This document shows, one piece after another, positions 1-11,584 of a stretch of DNA of 64,000 bases. Under the pieces are notes generated by a model, which was not told where the DNA came from, made no database searches, and worked only from the letters and a program-made list of their open reading frames with translations. Position 1 is the first letter of the stretch; the number at the start of each line of letters is the position of its first letter. A program made the translations under genes and the position numbers. Source of the DNA: Thermothielavioides terrestris NRRL 8126 (Eukaryota > Ascomycota > Sordariomycetes > Sordariales > Chaetomiaceae); contig NC_016462.1 in NCBI RefSeq assembly GCF_000226115.1, positions 868,001 through 932,000 on the forward strand, read 5' to 3'.

Positions 1-308
1 GTGAGCCAGCTCGCCGGGTCAGCGCACGGCGCCAGGCCGAGTTTCTTCCGTTCGAGCTTTTCCTGTTTGCCCTCTGCTGCATCTTCCAGAAGAAGCTTGA
101 AGCTCAGGAGGATCGTGTGGTCCGGGCGAACAGCGCACAGGCACCGCCGATCCACGCAGCAGAAAGGTCAGATTTGACGAGCCCGGCCACAATGCGCCGA
201 ATTGGCAGGTTGTGGGAGAGGGATCGGCAAGCAGCACGTCCACAGTACGCCGGCCTATCCGGACGGCCTTGGTCACTGATCGAACTGGTCGTTGCCCCCA
301 GACAGAAG
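1..308. other. gene-free left edge
   Basis: No open frame here resembles a known protein, and no RNA gene is visible. Base composition is normal for the unmutated part of the window. The stretch abuts the inverted-repeat element that begins near 309. Confidence 0.5.
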
Positions 309-820
309 GAAGTCGACAGACGTTCGACTTCTTTAAAATGACAACCCCATTTCCTTAGAATGACAACCCGTGGGGCGGCCCGTGCGTCCACCACCAAGTT
401 TTGTCGCGCATGTCACCCACACGCCTGAGCAGTGCGTCGCCACAAGAATCGCTACGAATTGACGATGTCGCTAGCGTTGTTGAAGAGCCTGGAGAATGCA
501 GATTTGGTGGAAAACACGGAACTGGCTAAAAAGCTTAGAATTGCAGTGAAATCAGCCTTGTATAGCACAGGAAATGATACTGGAATACTGCCAGTCTTGA
601 CCACCTACCCATCTAGTGTGGGCCGTAGGTCACGTGGTGTTGCCTTATCGATAAGAGGCTACATTGAGCTCTGCGACGTCTTAGCTAAGCCGTGTGGAAG
701 GCCATGTGGTGATACGCGCTGCAAGATTTTGGTGGTGGACGCACGGGCCACCCTTTGGGTTGTCATTCTAAGGAAATCGGGTTGTCATTTTAAGGAAGTC
801 GACAGACGTTGGTCGACTTC
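309..820. mobile_element. small TIR element (MITE-like)
   Basis: Bases 309 to about 418 reappear in reverse complement at about 709-820, giving terminal inverted repeats of roughly 110 bp with a few mismatches and small gaps. Both outer ends carry GAAGTCGAC. Each arm contains two direct copies of a motif of the type AATGACAACCC. The roughly 290-bp centre has an open stretch (432 onward) that I do not recognise. The arrangement fits a non-autonomous DNA transposon. I could not identify a target-site duplication, so the exact ends and the superfamily are open. Confidence 0.6.
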
Positions 821-3146
821 TGGGACGGGGAGACGAAAGAAGAAAGGTTCCAGCAAATCCGACGGAACGAGAATTTGCCCGAGCAGGGATCCCCCACGAC
901 CTGGGAAGAACATCCTGAACAGTCTGCAACGATTTCACGCGCTGCTGTGCCTGCCACAACACACTACACTAGTGTAGTGTATGCATGCACTCTACTCCGT
1001 ATTCCGCACTTAAAGGCCGCACCACACAGCGTGATCGAGAGGATCTGAAACCGCAGCGAGCCGTGGCTGGTGATGCTCTCTGAATGTCTCCGAATGTTTG
1101 CATCTGCGCTATGGATGACCTGCGTTGCGGTCCCACATTTCAGCTCCTCTGACCTAAGCAACAGGAAGAAGACCCCCGTGCAAAATCTTGCCTCCTCCGT
1201 ACCCGAGCACAGAGTTGCTTACTCAGCTGACCCGCCTGTTTGCTCGCCCGATGTTCTGCCTGACCAGATCCGTTTGCAGACCGACTGCGACGCCCGCCTC
1301 CGCTAGCGACTGCCGTGCAAACGGCCGGCGACGGAGGCCCGAAGGCGCCGCCCATTCGAATTAACCGCCAGAACGCAACGCCTCCCGCGCGTTTGCGATG
1401 GAGATGCACCTTCGGCTGCAGGATCCCGTAGCTCCCGTCCCCTGTCCCTGGGATGCCAACCAACTGCGTCCGACCCTCGCGGCTCGGTGCTTGGCTCGGT
1501 GCTTGGCTCGCTCGTGCCGTCCGAGTCTCCTTCCTCATGGTGACACGGGATAGAACCCCGTTGACAAGCCTTGAAGACCCTCGGGCCAGAACTGCGGGTC
1601 GGACGGACCCAAAAGACATCGGATAGCCTCCCAATATTTGGTACTCCTCGAGAGCATGGCATACCTAGTAAAACGCGGTCGACCACCGTGTTGATATGGT
1701 TGGGGACCTACGACTGATTGTTATTTGAGACGTTGAATCCGTAGCCCCAGACCTTTGTGAGTTGTGCTCTCTCTGCCGGTGTGGTGTCAAGTAAAACAGA
1801 GACAAGATTCCCGCAGTACTACAGGCACTGGGCCTGCGTGCCATCTCCGCTCAATCCTGAAAATCCTGAGGGGGAATCCTAAGCTGTTGTTCCGTAGGTT
1901 ATGCCATCTTTTAGCTCCAAGAGGAGGTTCAGGAATTTGAGGCTCTGGGTGAGGTGAATGTATCCTCACCGTACTTGGTGCGCATCGTACTGTATGCCGT
2001 GCCAGACGGAGGTTGGAATGACTTGAAGCGGCCTAGCAGCTTTTGAATGGCGAGATAGGAATGCCCACTCGCAAGAAACGGCATGGTATCTACGTTCTTG
2101 ATGCCTGGGTCTGAGTGCAAAAGGGATCACTCACCAAGCGGGAGGAAGGTTGGAGGTGAATGTGGATCTCTACCTACCATCAGCCCGTTGTGTACCATCT
2201 TGAAGACACGAGCCCCAATATAGCGTTGTTTACCAATGATTCACCTGGCCATTATATTGAACCATCTTCCTGAAACAGATCTATTGGGCGCAGCGGACAT
2301 GCTGTCTCTTGAACTGTTTCAGTATTTCACAAAACAAACAACGGAGACCACGGCAAATGCTGGCCAGCAGGAGGCGATTTTGGCTTGGACTTTTGTCCCG
2401 GCCAGGACGGCTTTTGGGCACCTGACCAGCAAGTTGGCAACGAAGAGAGATCCCCTCTTAATTCTGTGTGTCCCTCCCTAGCACCCCTCAAGCAGAGACC
2501 TCTTCCTCGAACTTGAGGCCTAAGTGCAGGTGAGAGCGCTGCGGAGTTTTATAGTGGCGACCCCTGAATCAAGCATGCGGAAATGCGGGGAGAGCGTAGT
2601 TGGGAACTTTACTCCACGAATGTAGAAGAAACTGAGGGTGGACGCCAGGTGAGTGACCGTATTGTGATGGAGTAGTGTCGCTCTCTGGGACAACCGTCAC
2701 CGATCCCCTTATTTCCTTGTGAGTTTTCGACGCTGTTAAGACAGCAGTTGCCCACCGAGTCTCGAGACAGCTCTGTTGCGCTACTGCTGTCGCATTGTAC
2801 CGTTGTTTTTTCATTGATAATGGCCGCAGGTAAAAGAGCAAGGAGCTCAACTCCCCACGCATATTGTCCCTCACCACCCTTACCGCCGGCTCAACACAGT
2901 AACTAGTTGCCCCGGCGGGCACGCAGCTGCAGCACAGGCAGCCCCGTATAGAAATCCTCATGGATATGGAGCAACTGTCAAAGTCATCACAAACAGATGT
3001 TCTACCGCAATCACCTCTTCCTAGAAGATCAGGATTGCTCTGTCTGTGTCAGCTTGGCCAGGAGAGAGAGGGGCCGTTAGTAAAATAAAACTTGCCGGTA
3101 TTACGCGGCACGCAACAAGTAGTAAACTCGGTTTGACTTCATGGAT
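821..3146. other. intergenic, no gene seen
   Basis: More than 2.3 kb of moderately GC-rich DNA with only short unrecognised open frames on both strands. A 12-bp unit (GGCTCGGTGCTT) is repeated about 2.5 times near 1,486-1,518. The 164- and 127-residue frames on the minus strand between 1,140 and 1,686 overlap each other and have no domain I can name. This looks like degraded intergenic or old repeat sequence. Confidence 0.5.
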
Positions 3147-3154
3147 CTTCTTTT
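3147..3154. repeat. 8-bp target-site duplication, left copy (hAT)
   Basis: CTTCTTTT lies directly outside the left terminal inverted repeat of the hAT element and is repeated exactly at 26,101-26,108 outside the right one. Eight bases is the duplication length produced by hAT transposases. Confidence 0.88.
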
Positions 3155-3174
3155 CAAGGCTCCCAATAATTCAA
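3155..3174 (+). repeat. hAT left terminal inverted repeat
   Basis: Starts CAAGGCTCCCAATAATTCAA. The reverse complement of 26,081-26,100 differs at one base, a T/C transition. Confidence 0.85.
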
Positions 3175-3363
3175 TCAAGTCAAATCTGGGGCTCGAATTG
3201 AATTGAATTGCCTGGATCATGGTGGCGATTGAATTGATTGAATTTGATCAATTCGTTGTCAATCCTCGTCAATCGCTATATATATCCCTAACCCTTACAG
3301 ACCCCCCCACTTTTTCTATGCCCCACCTTCCTGTTCCGTACTATACCTCCTTTTTCTATGCCC

Positions 3364-3406
3364 TGCCTGGCTCTCTGGCTCTCTGGCTCTCTGGCACTCT
3401 GGCTCA
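3364..3406 (+). repeat. short CTCTGG-type tandem repeat
   Basis: Four to five imperfect 8-bp units of the form GGCTCTCT, inside the non-mutated left end of the hAT. No function is evident. Confidence 0.6.
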
Positions 3407-3499
3407 ATGGCATTCGCAATGGCTGAATCGCTTAAAAATGCAATAAAATCGAGAGAGGCTAGTTTTGTTTTTTTCTGACTAAGCAATTGCCTATATAAT

Positions 3500-3699
3500 C
3501 CTAGATCGCCTGCGCTCTACATAGACCTCCTGTATATAGCCAAGATCGCTATCGCCCTCCGTAGACCTCCTATATATAGCTAAGATCGTCGTCGCCCTCC
3601 GTAGACCTCTTGTATATAGCTAAGATCGCTATCGCCCTCTATAGACCTCCTGTATATAGATAAGATCGCTATTGCCCTGCCTAGACCTCCTGTATATAG
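3500..3699 (+). repeat. five 40-bp tandem repeats in hAT subterminal region
   Basis: Five consecutive 40-bp units begin at 3,500, 3,540, 3,580, 3,620 and 3,660. Each has the pattern AGATCGCnnTCGCCCT followed by TAGACCTCCTGTATATAG. Differences between units are mainly transitions, as expected for RIP. They lie just 3' of the transposase coding remnant. Confidence 0.85.
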
Positions 3700-5550
3700 C
3701 CTAGACATTAACACTGTCGACGATAAATTTCTACGCTTTAGAACTCTCTATTTTACACTTAATTCTTTAGGCATTATAATATATTAATTGAATCTATATA
3801 AAGCGAGTATTGTTGGTAGCTTATATAGTGCTTAGTATAGCTGAATAGTCGCTTATACTTAGAAGACATTGCTAGGATTAAAAGGTAGTCGAATACTATC
3901 TTAGAGAGCTATAAGAATTGCTTAGTATACACTATCTACTATTCTAGTAGCTTATCTATATGCCTAGGCGCCTTGGTAAGGTAGCTATCGACCTTATTCT
4001 TATAATAGTTGGTATCTTTATAGTAGTTAGGAGACGTAAGGAAGTAGTTGCTTCTTTAGCTCTCTAGGCGCCCTGTATATTCAATGGAAGGCTCTAGTTC
4101 GACTAGAAAATGGCTATATTGCTCTTAGAAATATTGTTTAAAGGCTATAAGACAACTTTTACGCTTATCCTCTAGAAGATGCTTTTATATCTACCTTATT
4201 TTATACCTAGGATATAAGATTATTGTAATCTAGTATACTAGCGAGTCATTGAGTAGGCTAATATATTCTTAGAGCTTTATAATCGTTGTTTAAATACTGT
4301 TTTAAACGGATTGTACCTCTAGAGCTAGTTCGTCGTTTATAATAGTCATTGTTTATAAGATAGGTATATTGGATAGCTAGGAGGCTAGAAGATCGAGCTT
4401 ATAGTCTTTTAACTACTATAGTTGCCTAGCTTGCTATTGTAGTCTATATAATGGTGTTGGCGGTGGTAGTATCTCTAATGTAGTAGCTATCTAGCCTAGG
4501 CCAAGCTTCTTCTTTAGTTTGTTGAGTAGGAAGTGTATTGTACTAATAATAATAAGAATAGTAGGCTCGTTGCCTTTGAACGACTTAGTAATATCTATAA
4601 ATAGCTTTAATACCTTTTTAATATCAGCCAACGCTAGCTAATCTTGATTTGTTAGTATACTATTTTGTAGAAGTCTATCCTTCTTAGCTATAGACTATAG
4701 GCAGTAGAGGTCTATAGAGTCCTATAGTTGTATAGTACATTGAATTATTAGGAAGACTGAGTTCTACCTTATATCGTTGTCTAGTATTAACTATAGCCTA
4801 ATGGTATCCTCTAGCTTGCTTAGAAGTGTATTAAAGTCGTTTATTACGTCCTCTTTGGCCTATTTGAACTACGTTGCTTTAGTAAAGGTATTGTAGCGTT
4901 GTAGGCTATAGCGGATATAATGAATGATATAGTAAAGCTTCTAAACTAGCTTAGTGCCCTCTTGATCTTTAGAGTAAACTTCGACGAAGGCTTTTATAAT
5001 AAAGTTGACAATATAGCCTAGACAACAAAGTCGTTGTTACTTTCTTAAAGGTAAGAACTTAGGCTAGATATAGTTAAAGATTATAGTGATATATATATAT
5101 ATTGTTTAAGGAGATATTATTACATTGAAAGAAGCTAATATCCTAGGCTAGATCGAAGTTGTTAAAAACCTTTAGAATCTCTATAGCTTATATATCGCTA
5201 GAGTATAAGCTATAGAGCTAAACTATCTATAATAGCTTCGTCTATAGCTCGAATTTACTATTTATAAAGTAGACTATAATAGCGAAGAGTATATATAAAT
5301 TTAACGAGGTCTATATATCGAAGGAAAGATACTTAATAAATCTTATACCTATAAATGTCTATTTAATAGCTTCCTTCTCTTAGTACTATAAATCTTATAG
5401 ATATAAGTGTCTATTTAATAACCTCCTTCTCTTATTAATACTACTAATCTACCTAGTTCTATATAGTGTTATTGCTTAATAGAACGAACTTAAGAAGCTT
5501 ATAATTGAATAGTCGAAGGAGCTAATAGAAGAATATATCTTCAACAACTA
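3690..5550 (-). pseudogene. hAT transposase, C-terminal part, RIP-inactivated
   Basis: Reading the minus strand from 5,550 down gives a single frame interrupted by TAG/TAA. Readable pieces include a segment like the hAT NS-xxxM-x-RA stretch followed by LRDSIDLYC (about 4,700-4,770), the LADIKKVLK-like helix (about 4,600-4,650), and near 3,860-3,900 the C-terminal dimerisation signature, degraded from the usual P-x-MSSECER form and followed by a stretch like SYQQYSLYIDSI. This is the hATC region of fungal hAT transposases. The N-terminal half lies at 25,259-25,765, separated by the LINE insertion. It cannot encode a functional protein. Confidence 0.8.
5537..5550. repeat. 14-bp target-site duplication of LINE-A, left copy
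   Basis: ATCTTCAACAACTA at 5,537-5,550 recurs exactly at 25,259-25,272, directly after the (TAA)n tail. The first two bases may belong to the tail. Variable duplications of this size are typical of LINE insertion. Confidence 0.85.
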
Positions 5551-6052
5551 AAGAAGAGAGTAAAAAGGAGCTTCTTCGTACTTAAACGCCGATTGCGAAG
5601 GAACCGTTGAGCCAAAATCGAATCCGACAACACGAACGTTCTTAGCGCACCTAGTTACCCCCGTCTACGATATCGCAAAGGGGGCATAGCGGCTACGCAG
5701 GTCGTAGTGGCGATAGCGGTGGCCCGATAGCGGATACCACGAGTCGCAACACTGCGGCTAACGCATATAAGCACCTCGACTAATATGACCAAAGACTTAG
5801 GCTCCCTCCTATAGGAGCTATAAACGATTGAAATATATATACCGAGGGCACTAGCGATAGAAGATCAAAGCTTTTATAAGAATTCTACGCCTTAGTGTCG
5901 CTAGAGACATAGCTATATATATAGGCTACTATATATATATATTACTACGAGGTATTCTAAGACGAGCTAAACTGCCTCTACGATATATATAAGCTATATA
6001 AAAGTATCAACTATATAAAAGAGGAGGTTATATAAATAAAGAACAAGGTTAG

Positions 6053-6302
6053 TGATATAGGGCAGGAGGAACAAGGGGGTCATGTGACCTATATATCTGT
6101 GTACGTAGATTAGATAAGGGTGCCCTGCGCCCCGCGTTGCAGACTTTGCAGCGCTAGGCCCATTCGGGCAGGCGGTGTGCGCACATGTGTTCTGCCCTGC
6201 AGACACATATTTCTTGGCGCACCACCGCCCGGATCTTCGATCCACCACAATCATCAATCTACATCTTATTATTCTACGCATCTATGGCACTTCTCCGCAT
6301 CA
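6053..6302 (+). repeat. solo LTR, little affected by RIP
   Basis: A 250-bp sequence beginning TGATATAGGG and ending CTCCGCATCA (TG...CA), flanked on both sides by GTTAG (6,048-6,052 and 6,303-6,307), a 5-bp target-site duplication. It matches the LTRs at 10,877-11,126 and 18,854-19,103 over its whole length. No internal retroelement sequence remains, so it is a solo LTR formed by LTR-LTR recombination. It keeps many CpA and TpG sites that are TpA in the other two copies. Confidence 0.88.
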
Positions 6303-6419
6303 GTTAGGCTATAGGTAGATACTAAAGGTACCTAGGCGAGGACCTAGGCCTAGATAGTAGGGTAGAGCGTAGCTACGACGTTAACGTCCTAGCTACTTAA
6401 GAGCTATATATAGTATATA

Positions 6420-9400
6420 CTAAAGAAGCTGTTTTCAAGCTTATAATCGACCTTAGGCAAGTACCTACAAATATTGTTAATAGGAGTATAGGAGATATAG
6501 TCTAAGTAGTAAATATAGCTATAGCTACAATAGGAGTAACTATAAAAAGCAGTAGAAATAGCGCTATTATAGTATAGAAGCTACTAAAGAGTAGAAATAT
6601 AGTAGTTATATTCAAAGAGGATCGCTAAACGTAGTTCGTTAACAAAGATAACAAGGTATAGGTCATTGCTATGTTTAAAGCGACTATAGTACTTAAATAC
6701 TATACCTTTGTAATATTAGCGAAGGGCGTATAGCTAGCCGCTCTAACAAGGTATAGAGATAACCTTAGCCACTTAGTAGTAGACTTAGCAAAGGAGAATA
6801 AAGTCTAAATCATATATATAAGGCTATATACGCTATAGGGTAGCACTAAAGGTAGTTAAAGGCTATAGACAATATATATACTAATCGAGCTCTATATAGT
6901 TAAGAAAGCTATAAAGCTTATCGATCAAGGTATTCTACTTAACTATATAGTCTACCTTTATAAATACTTCGAAGGTATAGCGTATACAATCCTATATTTC
7001 AAATATAGGAGATAGAGGTACAAAGCAGTATTCTATAAAAAGGAGGAGGTACACTATCTAATTTATATCTATATAGTATATAGCGATAGTAATATTATAA
7101 GAGAGTAAAAGGTACAATGCTCTATAAAGACTAACCTAGCTAGGCACTAGCTAAAGTACATTAACTACAAAGGTACCTATATAGCCTTCAATATAAGCTA
7201 CAAAGTTATATAGAAGTAGTATAAACGTATAAGGGAGCAGTTCTATAACTGCCTACTTATATTCTATATACCCTAGCTTTAAGTAACAACAGTAGTAGAG
7301 GCGAATATATAGCGTAGAAGCTAAGAAGACAAGTTAAGAGAATAGCGCTTAAGGAAACACTCTACTAAAGTAGGCTAGCCTACCGACATCTAAAAGACAA
7401 GGCGCTCTAATGGTATAGACCTATTCTAGTTTAAAGTACTTTTATAAACGTTCTAGGGAGCTAGAGTATAAAACAGAAGCGCCACTCGTATAACGCCCCT
7501 ATATAATATAAGTATAGAGCTAGCTTTACAACCTAATATAGTTATAACCAAGGGCCCCTATTCTATACTAAGTATATAGCTATAACACTAAGGGTACTCT
7601 ACTAGAACACCGATAGTAGTAGACACTACCTTAATTAAACGTTAGAGGAGAGAGAGGAGTTCGACCTAATAGCGATTTAAGAGCTACTAATCTATCTAAC
7701 TATAACTCTACCTACCTTGCCCTATAGGCAAGGTAAACGATATAAAATAATATATAGCGCTAGTAGGGCAGCGTTATATATAAGTAAACGCCTCGACTAT
7801 ACAACGTAGTCTACTAAAGCTAAAGAAGACTAGATAGCAATAACGTTTAAAAAAAAGGGGTTAGACCCCTTTATAGTATAATCTATCTACTTACCTAACT
7901 AGGAGCTAGGATAGTAGTCGCTACTCTATACCCTAGTAGAGCAAAAGCTAAAAAGGCGTAATATACTTATAAATATAAACTTCAATGCCTACTACTTAAT
8001 ATAAGATAAATATAATAGAACCTCCTAGTTAGTGAGTATACTGCTCTAGATTACAGTAGAATAGGAGCTTAAGCTTTATATATCTTATAGTATATCTATC
8101 TAGGTTCAATAGAGCAATAGAGATAGTACGATCGACTATATCTAAATAATATAGAGCAGTAATACCTATTGGCTAGGGCTATTCAACTTAGTAGGCTTAG
8201 ACTATATACCCTAAGTAGCTAAAGTACCGCTAAGGGGGAGTAGCGATAAAGCTACTATACTACTAGGCTATAGCTAGGCGCTACTAGACTATAAAAGGTA
8301 TAAAGCTAAAACGTAGTTCTTTACCCTACTAGGAGAGATCAATATAGTAGAGCAACTTAAGAATATAATAGATATCCTAATATATAAGCTAACTAGCATT
8401 ATAAATATAGTAATACTATACTAGAAGCTTAATCAAGGATCTTATACACTATAGTAGAACCTTAAAGTTAATAAAGTAATATAGGAAATAAGGAGGGCTA
8501 AACGTACCTAGCGATCGAGCTATATAGCAAGCTCCTAAACGTACTACTATAAGGCAATATAGTAGTTCAAACGCTATACTAGGCAGTTATAGACGCTATA
8601 TTAGCGCTACTCTCTTACTAGAGTGTCGAAGAAGCAGAAGCTAATATAGGATATTAAGAGATAGATATAACTTCGAAGCTATTAACGCCCTAAACCTTTA
8701 GCGTTGCTAATGCTCTAGCTAGGGCCTAGCGAGCCCTAAAGCGCTATAATATATACCTAGAAGGCTAAAGCGCTAGTAGAGCACTTCTTTCCTATACTAT
8801 AAGCGCAATATAACAATATCCCCGACTAAGACTAACCTAAAGAGTCTTTTTATAATACTACACCTATCAACTAAGAGGTCTATAGTACTAAGATTATAAA
8901 GATTATAAGCTATATAGAATCAAATAAAGCGCCTAGCGAAGACCTCTTTACTAACAAGTTCTTTAAGGCCTATAATAAAGAAGGCAAGCTATCGAAGGTA
9001 CTTATAGTAATTATATACATCTACTTTATGCTAGAGCACTTCCTATATAGATTCTATACTATATAGATAGTCGTCCTTAGGAAGCTTAGGAAGACTCTAG
9101 AGTAGCTAACGGAGATTAGGATATATCGCCCAATATCGCTATTTAATACAATAGGCAAAATCATTAAAGTAGCTATTATAGACTATATAATATATATAGC
9201 CAAAGTATATAAGCTACTTCTAGAGATATAGATAGGCTTCTAGCAGTATAGGTCTATATAGATAGCGATCTAGGTAGTAACTAATACAATAAAGATAGTG
9301 TAGATATATAACGCTTACGCCTCGCTATTGTAACTAGACTTGAAAGGCGCCTTCAACTAGGTCGACTAGGTCTAGCTACTATATACACTCTAAGAACTTA

Positions 9401-10250
9401 GCTTTGAAAGGAAGTTGATTATACTTCTAAAAAGCTACTTCAAAGATCGTACAACGCACCTATAGTTCAATAAAATTATAGCCAAGCCTACAACTCTATA
9501 GCAAAGTACACTATAGAGTTCACTACTATCGCTAGCGCTATTTATCCTCTTTATTACCCCTCTATTTTATATCTTCGAGGTATATACTAGGCTTCTAACA
9601 GTTGGGTATATAGATAATACTAACCTCCTTACATTTAGATAGGATACACTAGCGTACTATTATATATTAGAAAAGGGGTTTACCAAATATAAGAAATAGG
9701 TAATAAAGTAAAGTATATAGTTTAAACCTATAAAGAGCAAGCTTATCTACTTTATAAGGGTATAGTAGCTATATACCAAGGTTGTTAACATCTTAGGTAA
9801 AGGCTAACTAGGGCTCGCCCTAGTAGAATCGGCAAGGTTCTTTAATATATAGCTAGATCGTAAACTCTCCTTTAAAGTATATAAGAAGGCAATAGAGGCA
9901 AAGATAGCTATATAGAAGTTCGCTCTTATAAGGCTTATAGCGAAGATATATAGAGTATATATTATATAAGCTTAGAAGATCTATATAAAAGTTATTAAAA
10001 GTGTCCTTTTATATAGAATAGTAGTATAGTATACTTTAACACCAGTTAGAGGGACCCTATATAGGATTGTATATAGCTTTAGCGCAATGTAGTTAAGCTA
10101 CCTTCAGGTAGTCGTAGACGTATATAAGACTATACTAGTCTATAATCTTAAAAGTAAGACCTAGGTACCCTCTATCGATCTATATCTTAACTACTAGGTA
10201 GTATATACTAAACAAAGGCTCTAGAGGACAAGGCTTATATAGCTCTTATA
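6420..10250 (+). pseudogene. LINE-A ORF1/ORF2 remnants (zinc knuckle, endonuclease, RT)
   Basis: Many stops, almost all TAG or TAA, break the plus-strand frames. Readable landmarks: a degraded CCHC zinc knuckle around 7,145-7,215 (frame reading like YINYKG then AFNISYKV); an endonuclease motif derived from GDFNA-HH---DKYNR at about 7,967-8,022; the RT motif derived from DLKGAFN-V at about 9,335-9,365; and the catalytic YxDD box, here reading GYIDNTN, at about 9,604-9,624, where the second aspartate has become asparagine by G-to-A change. These match fungal Tad-clade LINEs. Non-functional. Confidence 0.75.
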
Positions 10251-10257
10251 CAATATA

Positions 10258-10269
10258 TATATAAAGGTA
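10258..10269. repeat. 12-bp target-site duplication of LINE-B, left copy
   Basis: TATATAAAGGTA here recurs at 24,111-24,122 immediately after LINE-B's (TAA)n tail. Beyond it LINE-A sequence resumes in register, as shown by alignment of 24,123 onward with the corresponding LINE-B sequence after 22,975. Confidence 0.82.
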
Positions 10270-10876
10270 AAAAGGGGAGGGAGCTTCTTCACACTTAAAC
10301 GGAGCTTCTTCGCACTTAAACGCCGATTGCGAAGGAACTGTTGAGTTAAAATCGAATCCAACAACACGAGCGTGCTCAGTATACCCGATTACCCCTATCT
10401 ACAATGTCGTAGAGGGGGCATAGCAGCCACGTAGGTTGCAATAGCGATAGCGGTAGTCCGATAGCGAGCGCTATAAGTCGCGACACTATGGCTAATGTAC
10501 GTAAGTACCCTGACCGACGTAACCGAAGACTTAGGCTCCCTTCTATAGGAGCTACAAATAATCGGAATATATATACCAAGGGCGCTAGCGACAAAAGATT
10601 AAGGCTTTTATAAGAATTCTACGCCTTAGTGTCGCTAAAGATATAGCTATACATATAGGCTACTATATATATATACTACTATAAGGTGTTCTAAAACGAG
10701 CTAAACTGCCCCTACAATATATACGAGCTACATAAAAGCGTCGACTATATAAAAGAGGAGGTTATATAGATTAAGAATAAGGTTGGGCTATAGATAGGCG
10801 CTAGAGGTATATAGGTAGAGACCTAGGCCTAGGTAGTAGAGTAGGGCGTAGCTATAACGTTGGTACTCTAGCTACT
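10270..10876 (+). mobile_element. LINE-B, 5' segment
   Basis: Start of a second full-length LINE of the same family as LINE-A. It opens with a purine-rich leader followed by two close copies of a 19-20-bp unit (GCTTCTTCgCACTTAAACG at about 10,282 and 10,303). LINE-A keeps only one copy of this unit. The rest of the 5' region aligns with 5,570-6,052. It is interrupted at 10,877 by the gypsy element and continues at 19,109. Confidence 0.82.
10872..10876. repeat. 5-bp target-site duplication of gypsy element, left copy
   Basis: CTACT directly precedes the 5' LTR and is repeated at 19,104-19,108 directly after the 3' LTR. Confidence 0.88.
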
Positions 10877-11126
10877 TAATATAGGGCAGGAGGAACAGGG
10901 GGGTTATATAACCTATATGTCTATGTACGTAGATTAGATAAGGGTGCCCTACACCCCGCATTGTAGACTTTGCAACGCTAGGCCTATTTAGGCAGGCGGT
11001 ATACGCATATATATTCTGCCCTATAGACATATATTTCTTAGCGCGCTACCGCCTAGATCTTTAATCTACTACCATTATCAATCTACATCTTGTTATTCTA
11101 CGCATCTACAGCACTTCTCTACATTA
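10877..11126 (+). repeat. gypsy 5' LTR
   Basis: 250 bp, aligned end to end with the 3' LTR at 18,854 and the solo LTR at 6,053. The differences I compared are C/T and G/A transitions, consistent with RIP. Confidence 0.88.
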
Positions 11127-11584
11127 AGTGGTAGCTACGACTACAAGATCATTGACCTAATTATTTTCTTCTTTCGTTATTAATCGACTAGCCTATACAA
11201 CGGCTTTACTAACAGCAATAGCCGATTGAACCCCCACTTTCTTCATATAGCGACTTAACGAGGTCGACAGTGTTGAAGGCACCTAATCCTACCTTTGAAC
11301 GACGGTTTAGTCGAAGAGCCTCAATCGCATAGCGGTTCTACCGACAGCGATTACGATCTTTAGCCATCGATCGATCAGTCTACATAGCGGCGATCCTAGT
11401 CGTCGACAGTAGTGGCCAATCAACTATACAGTTCTTCTTATATAGTAGCGACGGCCAACAGCGATTAGAACGCCCTCTCTAGCCCAACGACGAACCTTTT
11501 ATTAGGCCTTCGTCAACTATCAATACGTCAATAATACGCCTATTCGACCTAACTTCCATAGTTTGAACTAAGGCGATAGGCAAA

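Larger units (their letters stand above)
5551..10269 (+). mobile_element. LINE-A (Tad-like), 5' segment
   Basis: First part of a non-LTR retrotransposon whose 3' end lies at 24,123-25,258. Without the solo LTR and the LINE-B insertion it totals about 5.6 kb, the same as LINE-B. It starts just after the hAT target duplication with a purine-rich leader and the sequence GCTTCTTCG-ACTTAAACGCCG that also starts LINE-B. It contains remnants of a zinc-knuckle ORF1, an endonuclease and a reverse transcriptase. It is heavily changed by transitions to TpA. Confidence 0.82.
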
